64,000 nucleotides of DNA from UBA5066 sp048500275 (lineage in GTDB: Bacteria; Acidobacteriota; Thermoanaerobaculia; UBA5066). Shown in pieces: positions 32,620 through 42,400 of the stretch. The stretch is taken from positions 806,001 to 870,000 of the forward strand of contig JASNYI010000001.1 of NCBI GenBank assembly GCA_048500275.1. Reading direction: 5' to 3'. The stretch's first letter is position 1, and each line of letters opens with the position of its first letter. The notes under the pieces are model-generated. The model saw only the letters and a list, made by a program, of their open reading frames with translations. It did no database searches and was not told the origin of the DNA. Made by a program: the position numbers and the translations under genes.

Positions 32620-34473
32620 ATGGTCCTCTTCAACCACTCGACCCGCGAGCTGACCGCCAAGATCGTCTACTACGGCCCCGGCCTGTGCGGGAAGACGACG
32701 AACCTGCGTCTCCTCCACGAGAAGCTCGACCAGGGGACGACCGGGCGCCTCCTCTCCCTGTCGACGGCGCAGGACCGGACGATCTACTTCGACCTCCTCC
32801 CGGTCGAGCTCGGGAACGTGAAGGGTTACACCGTCCGCTTCCAGCTCTGCACGGTGCCGGGGCAGGTCTTCTACAACGAGACGCGCAAGCTCGTCCTGAA
32901 GGGCGTCGACGGCATCGTCTTCGTCGTCGACTCGCAGTGGTCGATGCTCTCGCACAACCTCGAGTCGTTCCAGAACCTGCGCGAGAACATGGCCGAGCTG
33001 GGCCAGAGCCTCGACGACACCGCCGTCGTCATCCAGTACAACAAGCGCGACCTTCCGGGCGTCCTCTCCATCCAGGCGATCCAGGAATCGCTCGGCTTCC
33101 AGGAGTACCCGTTCGTCGAGTCGGTCGCCGCCGACGCGAGAGGGGTCGTCGAGACCTTCAAGCTCGTCTCCAAGCTCACCTTCGTCCAGCTGCTGAAACG
33201 GCTGCAGCGCTCGCCCGACGGCGAGAGGCTCGGCCCCGACTGGACGGCCCCCGCCCCGCCCGACTCCCAGCAGACGGCGCGGGTCCCCCCTGTGGGCGCC
33301 GAGCTCTTCGCCCTGGCGAGCACCGTCGGCCCCGCGCCCGCTCCGCCCACGGACTCCCCTTTCGAGACCACCGGCTCGTGGCCGGACCTGCCGAGAGGCG
33401 AGGTCTTCGGCGAGACGACGATCCCGCCGTTCGTCGTCGAAGCCCCGACCAGGCCACCGGCCGCAAGGGAGCTGGAAGTGCCGGTGGTCCCGGTGGCCGC
33501 GGATCCCGACGACACGGTCACAGATGAGCCGGCCCCCCCGCCGGTGCCGCCCGCCGAGCCCCGTGACGAGGTCGTGGCGCTGCCCGAGCTCGACCAGGAG
33601 CCCGAAGCCCTCCCAGAGCCGGAACCGGAACCGGAATCCGAGCCAGAGCCCGAGCCCGAACCTGAACCTGAACCCGAACCCGAACCCGAACCCGAACCCG
33701 AAACTGAGCCCGAACCTGAGCCTGAACCCGAGCCAGAGCCCGAGCCTGAGCCCGAACCTGAACCCGTTCCCGAGCCCGTCCCTGCAGCGGCTCCCGAGCC
33801 CCCTCCCCCGCCCCCGGCTCCCGCCCCCCCCCCTCCTCCCCCGGCCGCGGCCGTCTGGGCCGAGGCGTTCGCCGGCCTCTCCGCCCGGCTCGACGACCTG
33901 GCCCGTTCCCGTGCGGAGGAGTCGGAACGGCTCTCCGCGGCCGCGAGGGAAACGCGCGAGGCGGTCGCCGCCCTTCCGGCGGAAGTGAAGAGTGCGCTCG
34001 CCCCCCTCGCCCCGGCTGCCGCCGTGGAGGCGCTCCGGGAGGCCCTGGAGGCCCACACGGCCGAGGTCCGGCCGAAGCTCCTCGGCCTCGTCGAGGAGGC
34101 ATCCCGACAGCGGGACGCCGCCTTCGAACGGGAAAGGGAGCAGGACGACGCCGCGCGCGACTCCGCCCGGCGGCACAGGGAGGAGATCCGGGGCGACGTG
34201 GAGCGGGCGACGATCGCCATGCGCGAGGTCGTGCAGGCGCTCGACGGCCGCATCGCCGATCTTCAATCGTCGCTCGAGGCGCGGCTCGCCTCCCTGGAGT
34301 CCGCGGTTTCCCGGCTCGAGGCCTCCGACCGGCTCGACGAGGTGAGGCGCGAGACCTCGGAGGTGAAGCGCCTCGTGGAGGAGAAGCTCGAGGAAGCCGG
34401 AGGGCAGAGCCGCCGGCTGTCCGGGTTCCTGCGCCGCGCGCTCGAGGAGCTCGAGCCGCCCGACCGGGACTGA
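32620..34473 (+). CDS. MglA/Ras-like GTPase with proline-glutamate stalk and coiled-coil tail
   Basis: 617 residues. The first 195 residues are a small GTPase of the MglA class: P-loop GPGLCGKTT (19-27), PGQVFYNETRKLVLKGVDGIVFVVDSQ around switch II, and the base-binding QYNKRDLPG near 144. MglA sets front-rear polarity in Myxococcus and is normally about 195 residues alone. Here it continues into a Pro/Ala/Glu-rich linker, a run of Glu-Pro dipeptides (about 331-386), a poly-Pro segment, and a charged coiled coil (about 420-617). The long rigid stalk is like that of TonB and could span or hold a filament system. Neighbouring PilZ genes suggest motility. No MglB partner is adjacent. Confidence 0.85.
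   Translation: MVLFNHSTRELTAKIVYYGPGLCGKTTNLRLLHEKLDQGTTGRLLSLSTAQDRTIYFDLLPVELGNVKGYTVRFQLCTVPGQVFYNETRKLVLKGVDGIVFVVDSQWSMLSHNLESFQNLRENMAELGQSLDDTAVVIQYNKRDLPGVLSIQAIQESLGFQEYPFVESVAADARGVVETFKLVSKLTFVQLLKRLQRSPDGERLGPDWTAPAPPDSQQTARVPPVGAELFALASTVGPAPAPPTDSPFETTGSWPDLPRGEVFGETTIPPFVVEAPTRPPAARELEVPVVPVAADPDDTVTDEPAPPPVPPAEPRDEVVALPELDQEPEALPEPEPEPESEPEPEPEPEPEPEPEPEPEPETEPEPEPEPEPEPEPEPEPEPVPEPVPAAAPEPPPPPPAPAPPPPPPAAAVWAEAFAGLSARLDDLARSRAEESERLSAAARETREAVAALPAEVKSALAPLAPAAAVEALREALEAHTAEVRPKLLGLVEEASRQRDAAFEREREQDDAARDSARRHREEIRGDVERATIAMREVVQALDGRIADLQSSLEARLASLESAVSRLEASDRLDEVRRETSEVKRLVEEKLEEAGGQSRRLSGFLRRALEELEPPDRD
33613..33780 (+). repeat. Glu-Pro coding repeat in the MglA-like gene
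   Basis: A tract of GAR-CCN codon pairs encoding about 26 Glu-Pro units, with occasional Ser, Thr or Val. Tandem length changes by slippage are likely here. Synonymous codons vary (gag/gaa, ccc/cct/cca/ccg). Confidence 0.85.
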
Positions 34474-34485
34474 CCCGCCCGGCCG

Positions 34486-34851
34486 TCAGCCCTTCAGGTT
34501 GCCCTGGATCTGCCCGGCGTCGGGACCCCGGCGCTCGAGCCACGCGCCGAGGCGGGCCTCGGCCTCCGGGCTCTCCCACAGGAACTCGGCTCCCGCGAAG
34601 TAGACGAGGCCCCCGCCCTGCGGCGCCGGACCGGCCTTGCACCGCGTGACGCGGATCGGGACCGCGAGCTCGAGCCCCTCGAGCTCGGCGTGAAAGGCGT
34701 AGGTCGACCCGGGCCGAAGCGGGCCGGAGAGCCGGAAACGGACACCCGTGAGGGAGATGTCCTCGACCCACACCTGGACCGTCGAGCGGATGACGCCGCC
34801 AGCGCCCTCCGGAGGCCGGATTCTCGGGGAACGTCTTCTTTCTGCGGTCAC
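34486..34851 (-). CDS. PilZ-domain protein (putative c-di-GMP receptor), copy 1
   Basis: 121 residues with both c-di-GMP-binding motifs of PilZ: RRRSPR near the N-terminus (RxxxR) and VEDISLTGVRF (D/N-x-S-x-x-G). It ends FAGAEFLWESPEAEARLGAWLERRG, like the adjacent paralogue. GTG 34851 was chosen because GGAGGAG lies just upstream; a TTG 48 bases further upstream has no support. Its job is presumably to pass c-di-GMP levels to motility or secretion; the target is not shown. It converges with the MglA-like gene, 12 bases away. Confidence 0.82.
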   Translation of the reverse strand: MTAERRRSPRIRPPEGAGGVIRSTVQVWVEDISLTGVRFRLSGPLRPGSTYAFHAELEGLELAVPIRVTRCKAGPAPQGGGLVYFAGAEFLWESPEAEARLGAWLERRGPDAGQIQGNLKG

Positions 34852-34900
34852 GGACTCCTCCGCACCTCGAACGATCCGGCGATTCCCGTCTCCCGTCAAG

Positions 34901-35254
34901 TCAGGTCGTGCGCGACGCCCACCGATCCAGCCAGCCCCTCACGACCGCCGCGTCGGCCTCGTCGCGCCAGAGGAACTCGGCTCCGGCCTCCCAGGACGCG
35001 GCGGGCTCGCCGGGAGACCCGGCCCGGACCCCGGGCCGGCAGCGGGTGATCCGGACGGCCGTGGCGAGGGAGAGGCCCCGAAGGAGGGCGGTGAGGGGGT
35101 AGACGCCCCCCGCCTCGAGGGACGACCCGAGAGACAGGCGGAGACCTCCCGGGGAAATGTCGCGCACGGCGACGGGAAAAGACCCCTTCAAGAGGGCGGT
35201 CGCGCCGTCCCCGTCGACGGCGACCCTGCGATTCCGGCGCCTTTCCGCGTCCAT
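34901..35254 (-). CDS. PilZ-domain protein, copy 2
   Basis: 117 residues, a tandem paralogue of the gene at 34486. It has RRRNRRVAVDG near the start, VRDISPGGLRLSLG as the second c-di-GMP motif, and WEAGAEFLWRDEADAAVVRGWLD at the end. The central ITRCRPG segment also matches copy 1 (VTRCKAG). ATG 35254 has GGGAGGT three bases upstream, a strong but close site. The two genes are 49 bases apart, so a single mRNA is likely. Confidence 0.82.
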   Translation of the reverse strand: MDAERRRNRRVAVDGDGATALLKGSFPVAVRDISPGGLRLSLGSSLEAGGVYPLTALLRGLSLATAVRITRCRPGVRAGSPGEPAASWEAGAEFLWRDEADAAVVRGWLDRWASRTT

Positions 35255-35328
35255 CGCACCTCCCCGGACTCCCGAGACCCTGCCGAGAAGGTTGGGCCCG
35301 GCGGGGCGCTCGTCAAGAGGTACGGGCG

Positions 35329-36213
35329 TCAGCTCGACAAGGTTCCGAGGAAGCGCGGGTCCTCCCGCCACCCGGGACGGGCCACGACGTGCAGGTCGAG
35401 GAAGAACCGCTTCCCGAACGTCTTCTCGATCTCCAGCCGGGCGGCCGTCCCGGCGTCGCGGATGAGCTGTCCGCCGAGGCCGATGACGATCCGCTTGTGG
35501 TTCTCCTTGTCGACGACGAGCGTCGCCGTCACGAGCGTCAGGTTCTTGGCCTCGTCGACCTTCCATTCCTCCACGACGACGCCGAGGCCATAGGGGATCT
35601 CCTCGCGCGTCCGCTCGAGGAACTTCTCGCGGATCAGCTCGGCGACGCGCGTCTTCTCGTCGGACGTCGTCACCGTCCCGGCCGGGAAGAGGTCGTCTCC
35701 CTCGGGGAGGAGGCGGAGGATCGTCTCCGGCAGCCCCTCGAGGCCGTCGCCCGTGAGGGCGGAGACGGGGACGATCTCGTCGAAGAGGCCCGTCTCGGCG
35801 AGCGCGGCCATCCTCGGCAGGAGCTTCGGCTTGGAGACGAGGTCGACCTTGTTGAGGACGGCGATCCTCGGCGGGCTCGCCTTGGCGACCAGCTCGAGGG
35901 CGTGGCGGTCGCCCGCCCCTTCCCGCTCGGTCGCGTCGATGACGAGGAGGACGACGTCCACGTCCAGGATCGCCTCCATCGCCTCGTCGAGCATCGCCCG
36001 GTTGAGCCGGTGGAGCGGCTTGTGGAGCCCCGGCGTGTCGACGAAGACGATCTGCCCGTCGGGGCGGTTCAGCATGCCGAGGACGCGGCGGCGGGTCGTC
36101 TGCGGCTTGTCGGAGACGATGGCCACCTTCGTGCCGACGAGGGCGTTGACGAGCGTCGACTTCCCCGCGTTCGGCCTCCCCGCGACCGCCACGGTCCCGG
36201 CGCGCCGGCTCAC
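35329..36213 (-). CDS. era: GTPase Era
   Basis: 294 residues, the usual Era size. It helps mature 16S rRNA and assemble the small ribosomal subunit. GTPase motifs: AGRPNAGKSTLVNAL (G1), DTPGLHKP (G3) and NKVDL (G4). The C-terminal KH domain carries LVTATLVVDKENHKRIVIGLGGQLIRDAG (about 220-250). GTG 36213 overlaps the stop codon of the CorC-type gene. It is the last gene of the conserved phoH-ybeY-corC-era series. Confidence 0.96.
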   Translation of the reverse strand: MSRRAGTVAVAGRPNAGKSTLVNALVGTKVAIVSDKPQTTRRRVLGMLNRPDGQIVFVDTPGLHKPLHRLNRAMLDEAMEAILDVDVVLLVIDATEREGAGDRHALELVAKASPPRIAVLNKVDLVSKPKLLPRMAALAETGLFDEIVPVSALTGDGLEGLPETILRLLPEGDDLFPAGTVTTSDEKTRVAELIREKFLERTREEIPYGLGVVVEEWKVDEAKNLTLVTATLVVDKENHKRIVIGLGGQLIRDAGTAARLEIEKTFGKRFFLDLHVVARPGWREDPRFLGTLSS

Positions 36214-37484
36214 GCGACCCCCACGGCGCGCATCACCTTCACCCGGTGGACGCGCTTTCGGTCCGCGTCCTCGACCATGAAGCGCAGCCCGCCGTCGTCC
36301 ACCTCCTCGCCCGGCCTCGGGATATGCCCGAGGCGCGCCGAGAGGAGGCCGGCCACCGTGTCGTAGTCGCCCGGCTCGAGGTCGACGTCGAAGAGCTGGG
36401 CGATCTCGGAAACGCGGACGCGCCCGGCCACGGTGAACGCCCCCCCGGAGAGCGGGATCACGGGATCGATGGAGTCCTCGTGCTCGTCGGCGATCTCTCC
36501 CACCAGCTCCTCCAGAAGGTCTTCCAGTGTGACGACGCCAGCGACCGCCCCCCACTCGTCGACGACGATCGCCAGGTGCTGGCGTCGGCGCCGGAAGTCG
36601 GCCAGGAGGGTCGTGATCGTCTGGGTTTCGGGGGCGAAGAGGACCGGCCGTGCGAGGGGCCGGGCGTTGACCGGTGGCACGGGCGAGCGGAGCGCCGAGA
36701 AGACGTCCTTGACGTGGACGACGCCGATCGGAGTCTCGACCCCTCCCTCCACGAGCGGGATCCGGGTGTGCTTGGTCTGCTCGAAGAGGTCTGCGACCTC
36801 CGAGAAGGGCGTGTCGGCCTCGGCGAAGACCATGTCGGGGCGCGGTGTCATCACCTCTCTCACCGTCCGGTCGCCGAAGTCGACGGCGCGGGAGACGAGC
36901 TCCTCGTCGTGCTTCTCGAGGATCCCCTCCTCGCGCGCCACGTCGAGGAGGGCCCTCACGTCGGCGTCCTTCTCCGCCTCCTTCTCCGCGGCCGACGCCG
37001 GCTCGTCGTCCTCGTCGTCGTCCACGGGGGTGACGAGGCGCGAGAGGAGCGGGTAGAGCGGCGTCGCGAAGAGGAGAACGACCGGGATGAGCCAGGAGAA
37101 GTCGACGAGGAGGTCCTCGGCGCCGCGGCGCGCCACGGAACGGATGACGACCGTCTCGATGCCGATCCAGCCGACGAGGATCGAGACCGCCGACACGAGG
37201 AAGGGCTCGGGGACCGAGAGCCCCGCGAGCCCCGTGCCGAGCGAGAGGAGGCCGGCGAGGACGGCCCCCTGCGCCGTGAGTCGCACCGCCACCCGCGAGA
37301 TGCGGACGTTCTCCGGGGCGAGGAGCTTTCCGAACTTCCCCTCGTGCATCTCGAGGAGCGAGCGCCTCCGGATGGAGGAGAGGCTCTCGAGCGCCTGCGC
37401 GAAAGCGGAAAGGAGGGCGTAGAGGAGGACGAAGGCGAAGGAGAGGACGAAGGCGAGGCCCGTCCCCACGGCGAAGTCCGTCAC
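36210..37484 (-). CDS. CorC/HlyC-type transporter: DUF21 membrane domain, CBS pair, CorC_HlyC domain
   Basis: 424 residues. An N-terminal membrane domain (about 1-140, several helices such as VGTGLAFVLSFAFVLLYALLSAF) leads to an acidic linker (PVDDDEDDEP), two CBS motifs (REVMTPRPDMVFAEADTPFSEVADLF and its partner with LADFRRRRQHLAIVVDEWGAVAGVVTLEDLLEELVGEI quoted for the VDEWG core), and a CorC_HlyC domain (about 345-420). Family members work in magnesium or cobalt efflux and resistance. The order with ybeY and era is widely conserved in bacteria. GTG 37484 overlaps the ybeY stop. Confidence 0.88.
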   Translation of the reverse strand: MTDFAVGTGLAFVLSFAFVLLYALLSAFAQALESLSSIRRRSLLEMHEGKFGKLLAPENVRISRVAVRLTAQGAVLAGLLSLGTGLAGLSVPEPFLVSAVSILVGWIGIETVVIRSVARRGAEDLLVDFSWLIPVVLLFATPLYPLLSRLVTPVDDDEDDEPASAAEKEAEKDADVRALLDVAREEGILEKHDEELVSRAVDFGDRTVREVMTPRPDMVFAEADTPFSEVADLFEQTKHTRIPLVEGGVETPIGVVHVKDVFSALRSPVPPVNARPLARPVLFAPETQTITTLLADFRRRRQHLAIVVDEWGAVAGVVTLEDLLEELVGEIADEHEDSIDPVIPLSGGAFTVAGRVRVSEIAQLFDVDLEPGDYDTVAGLLSARLGHIPRPGEEVDDGGLRFMVEDADRKRVHRVKVMRAVGVA

Positions 37485-37972
37485 GGCTCGTCCTCCGGCA
37501 CGCCGTCGGGACCCGGGCCGAAGGCCTTCCTCACGGCCCGCCGCTGGAGCCGGAACATCTCGCCGTCGTCCGTCTCGTGGTCGTGGCCGAGGAGGTGGAG
37601 GACCCCGTGCGCGAGGAGCAGCTGCACCTCGCGGTCGAGGGAGTGGCCCCGCCTTCGGGCCTGCCGCGCCGCATACGGCACGTCGACGGCGACGTCGCCG
37701 AGGAAGGCCGGGTCCTCCGACGGGAAGGAGAGGACGTCGGTGGGGCGGTCGACCTTCCGGTACTCGCGGTTCAGGCGCCGCATCCGCGCGTCGCCGCAGA
37801 GGAGGACGGAGAGGGACGCCTTCCGGCGGGGCGCCGCCGCTTCGAGGGCCGCCCGGGCCCACGCCGCGACCCGCCGGGGAGAAGGCCCCGTCCGGACCGC
37901 CGTGGCGACTTCGACCCGCGGTGCGGGCCGCGAGGCGCGGGGAGCGCGCCGCCCTGGAGGATCCTGGGTCAC
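37481..37972 (-). CDS. ybeY: Endoribonuclease YbeY
   Basis: 163 residues. The metal-binding signature HGVLHLLGHDHETDDGEM (about 118-135) is complete, with three zinc-binding histidines. YbeY trims and checks 16S rRNA. The N-terminal 20 residues are Arg/Pro-rich and less typical. Start is GTG at 37972, seven bases after the phoH stop; the stop overlaps the next gene. Part of the phoH-ybeY-corC-era operon. Confidence 0.95.
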   Translation of the reverse strand: MTQDPPGRRAPRASRPAPRVEVATAVRTGPSPRRVAAWARAALEAAAPRRKASLSVLLCGDARMRRLNREYRKVDRPTDVLSFPSEDPAFLGDVAVDVPYAARQARRRGHSLDREVQLLLAHGVLHLLGHDHETDDGEMFRLQRRAVRKAFGPGPDGVPEDEP

Positions 37973-37979
37973 GGCCGCC

Positions 37980-38987
<1,008 letters not shown>

Positions 38988-39008
38988 AGCGCTGTCTCCT
39001 CGCCGAAA

Positions 39009-39037
39009 GCATAGCGGCCGGCGCGACGCCGGGTCAA
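39009..39037 (-). promoter_or_regulatory. Sigma-70 promoter of the phoH-ybeY-corC-era operon
   Basis: TTGACC (39037-39032) and TATGCT (39014-39009) are spaced by 17 bases, near consensus. Transcription would begin near 39002. This places the phoH start codon downstream, at or after 38987. Confidence 0.75.
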
Positions 39038-39384
39038 ATCGTGCTTCGAGCCACCAGGGTCCGGGCGTGTTTCGCCTCAACAGCGTCGTCGTCCCGTCGG
39101 GCGACGCGCCGACGCGCCGCCCTCGCGCGGGGTTCGGGACTCGACGCCCCGAGCGGGGCTTCGCCCCTCCACCGTTCCCCTTTACCCCTCACTTCAGTCG
39201 GCTGCCCGGGGATTCTGCGCCCGAAGGCACTCCGAAGGGAAGCCCCCTGCGCAACATCGACGCAAAGCCGAACGAGCGTTCGGTCTGGTGGCGTCAGGCG
39301 GAGCCGGGATACGCGCGCGGCGCGCGCGGCAGGCTCGCGCGCCCGGCCCCTCTTCCGGCCCGGAGTCGCCCGCCGGCACCCCGA
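39038..39384. other. Structured intergenic region without a gene
   Basis: About 350 bases between the phoH promoter and the terminator of the PKD gene. No ORF here has convincing protein features. It holds several inverted repeats: a GGGGC-TTC-GCCCC type near 39150, and CCGAACG-AG-CGTTCGG at 39268-39283. TACCCCTCACTTCAG at 39183-39197 is repeated exactly at 55466-55480. Eleven bases of it (39184-39194) are also inverted at 39417-39427. It may hold a small RNA or operators; nothing firm can be said. Confidence 0.5.
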
Positions 39385-39415
39385 AAAAAAGGGGCCCGGG
39401 TTGTGAACCCGGGCC
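39384..39415 (-). terminator. Intrinsic terminator of the PKD surface-protein gene
   Basis: A 10-bp perfect stem (39406-39415 with 39393-39402) around a 3-base loop. It is followed on the minus strand by CC and seven T residues. A weaker second hairpin lies at 39429-39447. Confidence 0.88.
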
Positions 39416-39471
39416 AAAGTGAGGGGTGAGCCCGACGAATTCGGGCTTGGGGGTCTTCGTTCAGGCCGGCT

Positions 39472-42400
39472 TCAGGGCGCCGGCTGCCCCGCGACGAAGG
39501 TCGCGTCCTCGGAGACGTTGTCGATCACGGTCGCGTAGGCGCCGAGGTACGCGCTGCCCCGGGGCGAGTCGATGACGACGGTCGCCCTCGACGTGTCGTC
39601 GGTGCTGAACCCGGCGAAGAGAGTCGAGCTGTCGAACTGGACGAACGGGTTCGCGGGGTCGAGGCCGACGAAGGATATCTTCTTCGACTCACGGCCGAAG
39701 GAGTCGAGGACGTGGACGTCCACCTGGATGCTGCCGGTGGAGCCCGGGGTGAGGAAGAGGGCGACGTTCGTGCGATACCTCGTGTTCGCCTCGAGCCCCG
39801 AGAGGACGAGCTTGCGACGCGAGGACTGCTCGTTCACCCCGTCCTCCAGGACGAACGGGTCGACCTGGAGCCCGACCGAGCCCTGCCCGGACGGCGTGTA
39901 GGTCTTGCCGGCGACGACGAGCGGCTCGTTCGGGACCGGGTCGTCGGACGCGGGCGCGACGTCGACGTACGACGAGGCGTACCCGGCGGGGTCGTCTTCC
40001 GAGAGGCCCAGCCAGAGCCGGACGAAGTCGACGCCCACCGCCAGCTGGTAGGGGGCGAGGTCGATGGTCTGGGAAGCGTCGATGCGCAACGTCGTGCCGG
40101 TCTTCACGTAGGAGTAGGTGACGCGGATTCTGCGCGAGCTCGGCGTCGGGTTGAGGATGGCGACGTCGCTCACCCAGTAGGGGCCGTTCTTTCCCTTCAC
40201 GCGAACGATCCCGGGGAGACGGTAGGTCGCGGACGGCCTCGCCGTCGGCGCGACGACGATCGAGTCGCCGGTCCCCTGGTCGATGACGGTCGCGTAGGGA
40301 TAGACGCCCGAGCCGCGCTTGATCTTCACCTCGGCCGAGAAGTGCGAGACGGGCGTCGCGTAGCCCGCGCCCCCGATCGGCTGCTCTCCCACCGCCGGAG
40401 CCGCCGAGAGCGCCGCGTTCAGCTGCTTCACGCCCCGTGCCTCGACCGTGATCTTCGCGGGCGAGCCGATGACGTTGCCGGCCGCGTCGCGGAAGACGAC
40501 CTCGACCTCCGCCGTCTCGTCCTTGAGGTTGGCGACGGTGAGGTTCGTACGGAACGCGGCGTCGTGCCGGAGTCCGGCCAGGAAGTTGCCGCCCGCGGCC
40601 GACTGGGGCCGCACGCCCGCCGCCACGGACATCGCCGGGACGGAGAGGCCGAAGGTGCCCGTCTCCTCGGCCGTGGCCGCGTTGTAGGTGCGGCTGACGA
40701 TGATCGGGGGAACGGGAATGGTGTCGCCCCTGACGAGAACGACGCCCCACGACCCCTTCGCCGCGCCGAAGAACCCTGAGAGGATGTTGGAGAACGCGCG
40801 CGTCTCGCCCGGCCCGACGCCGAGAGTCCGCCAGACGACGTTGCTCACGCCGTCCCAGCCCGCCCCGGCGACGAACGCGAGGGAGACCGTCGCGGCCTGC
40901 GTGCCAGGGTTGTGGATGGAGAGGTCCGACTGCCACCGCTCACCACCGCCGCCGTCGGCATACGCCATCCCCCCCGCGACCCAGAGGAGCGGGTCGGGCG
41001 GGGGCAGGACGACGAAGCTGAGGGGCGACGCCGTCGAGACCGTTCCCGGCACGCCGGTACGCGACACCGTGAGCCTGACGGCGAAGGTCCCGCCGGAGGT
41101 GAACGTGTGCTCCTTCGGCGAGCCCTGCCCGATGCCGGAGCCGTCGCCGAAGTCCCACGTGTAGGTCGTGGCCTGGTCGGCGGCGGTGAAGGTGATCGCC
41201 TTGTTCGGCTGGACCGCCGACCGGTTCACCGTGGTCCCGTCCGCGTAGCGGAACGTGTAGTTCCCGGTGAGCGGCGCGCCGGTCGAGCCCTTGACCGCCA
41301 CCGTGTAGACCTTCGTGGCCGTGCCGTTCGTGAGCGTCACGGTGTAGGACGTGTCGACGAGCGGGGCGTACGTCTTCTCCGGGGTCGCGAGGGTCGACGT
41401 CTCGCCGTCTCCGAAGTTCCAGGAGACGGCGCCCGTGGTGCCCGTCGCGGTGAACTTCAGACGCTGGCCCGCGGCCGCCTCCCAGGTGTTGCCCGTGCGG
41501 ACGACCGCGGCCCCCGTGCCCGCGTCGGCGACGCTGAAGTCGAGGAAGGTCCCCGAGGCGATCTGGATGTTCGCCGTCGTCGAGCAGCCGGACGCCGTGA
41601 GCGTGACGGTGAACGAGCCTGCCGTCGTGTAAGTGTAGGTGGCGGGGTTGCCGGAGCCCGTCGCGCCGTTGCCGAAGCTCCAGCCGATCGTCCCGGTCGC
41701 TCCCGTGGCCTCGAAGGTGAGAGGCTGGCCGGTCACGGCCTCGTAGAGCTTGAAGAGCGGGTCGTAGGAGATCTTCGCGCCCACCGAGTTCTTGATCTCG
41801 AACGTGCAGCTTCCCGTCCCGCCGCCGCCTACGGTCAGCGAGCGCGTGAGCTGGTTGCTCGAGGCGCCGGAGCTGTCGTTGGCCGTGCAGGAGTACGTCT
41901 TCGTCCCCGGAGTCGTGTAGACGTAGCTGGTCGTCCCGCCGGACGTGCTCCGCGTGACGCCCGAGTCGAGGACCCAGTCGTAGGAGGTGATCGGGGCTCC
42001 GCCTTGGGTCGCGTTGCAGGTGAAGAAGACTGACTGCCCCGTGCTCGGCGCGGCGGGCGAGGCGCTGAGAGAGGTCACCGTCGGCGGGCCGGTCCCGCCT
42101 CCGCCGCCTCCGCCGCCTCCGCCGCCTCCCCCGGATGCGCTGACGCCGAACTGGCCGACGACGTCGGCCCCGTAGCCGCGCAGGATGATCTCGTAGTCGC
42201 CGGGCGTCGAGACGGAGAAGCTGCCGTACTTCGGGCTTCCCTGGACGATGGAGATCGCCGTCTCCTGCACCGACCCGGCCAGGCGGTAGGCCCAGGAGAG
42301 GCCGGCCGGCGGGTTCGGGTCACGGACGCTGTTGAGATCGGCGTAGGCGCGCACCGTCTGCCCGGCCGTCAGCTCCCAGTAGTAGCCGAGCGACTTCGGG

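Noticed and set aside
32871..34253. Antisense open frame with Gly-Ser repeats across the MglA-like gene
   Set aside because: It is the complement of the Glu-Pro codons. No start site, signal or domain supports it.
38988..39080. PhoH start at ATG 39080
   Set aside because: A TTGACC-17-TATGCT promoter lies between this ATG and the conserved sequence, so it would be upstream of the transcript.
39034..39471. Short open frames between phoH and the PKD gene
   Set aside because: They are Arg/Pro/Ala-rich on both strands and lie over inverted repeats; none has an SD and domain together.
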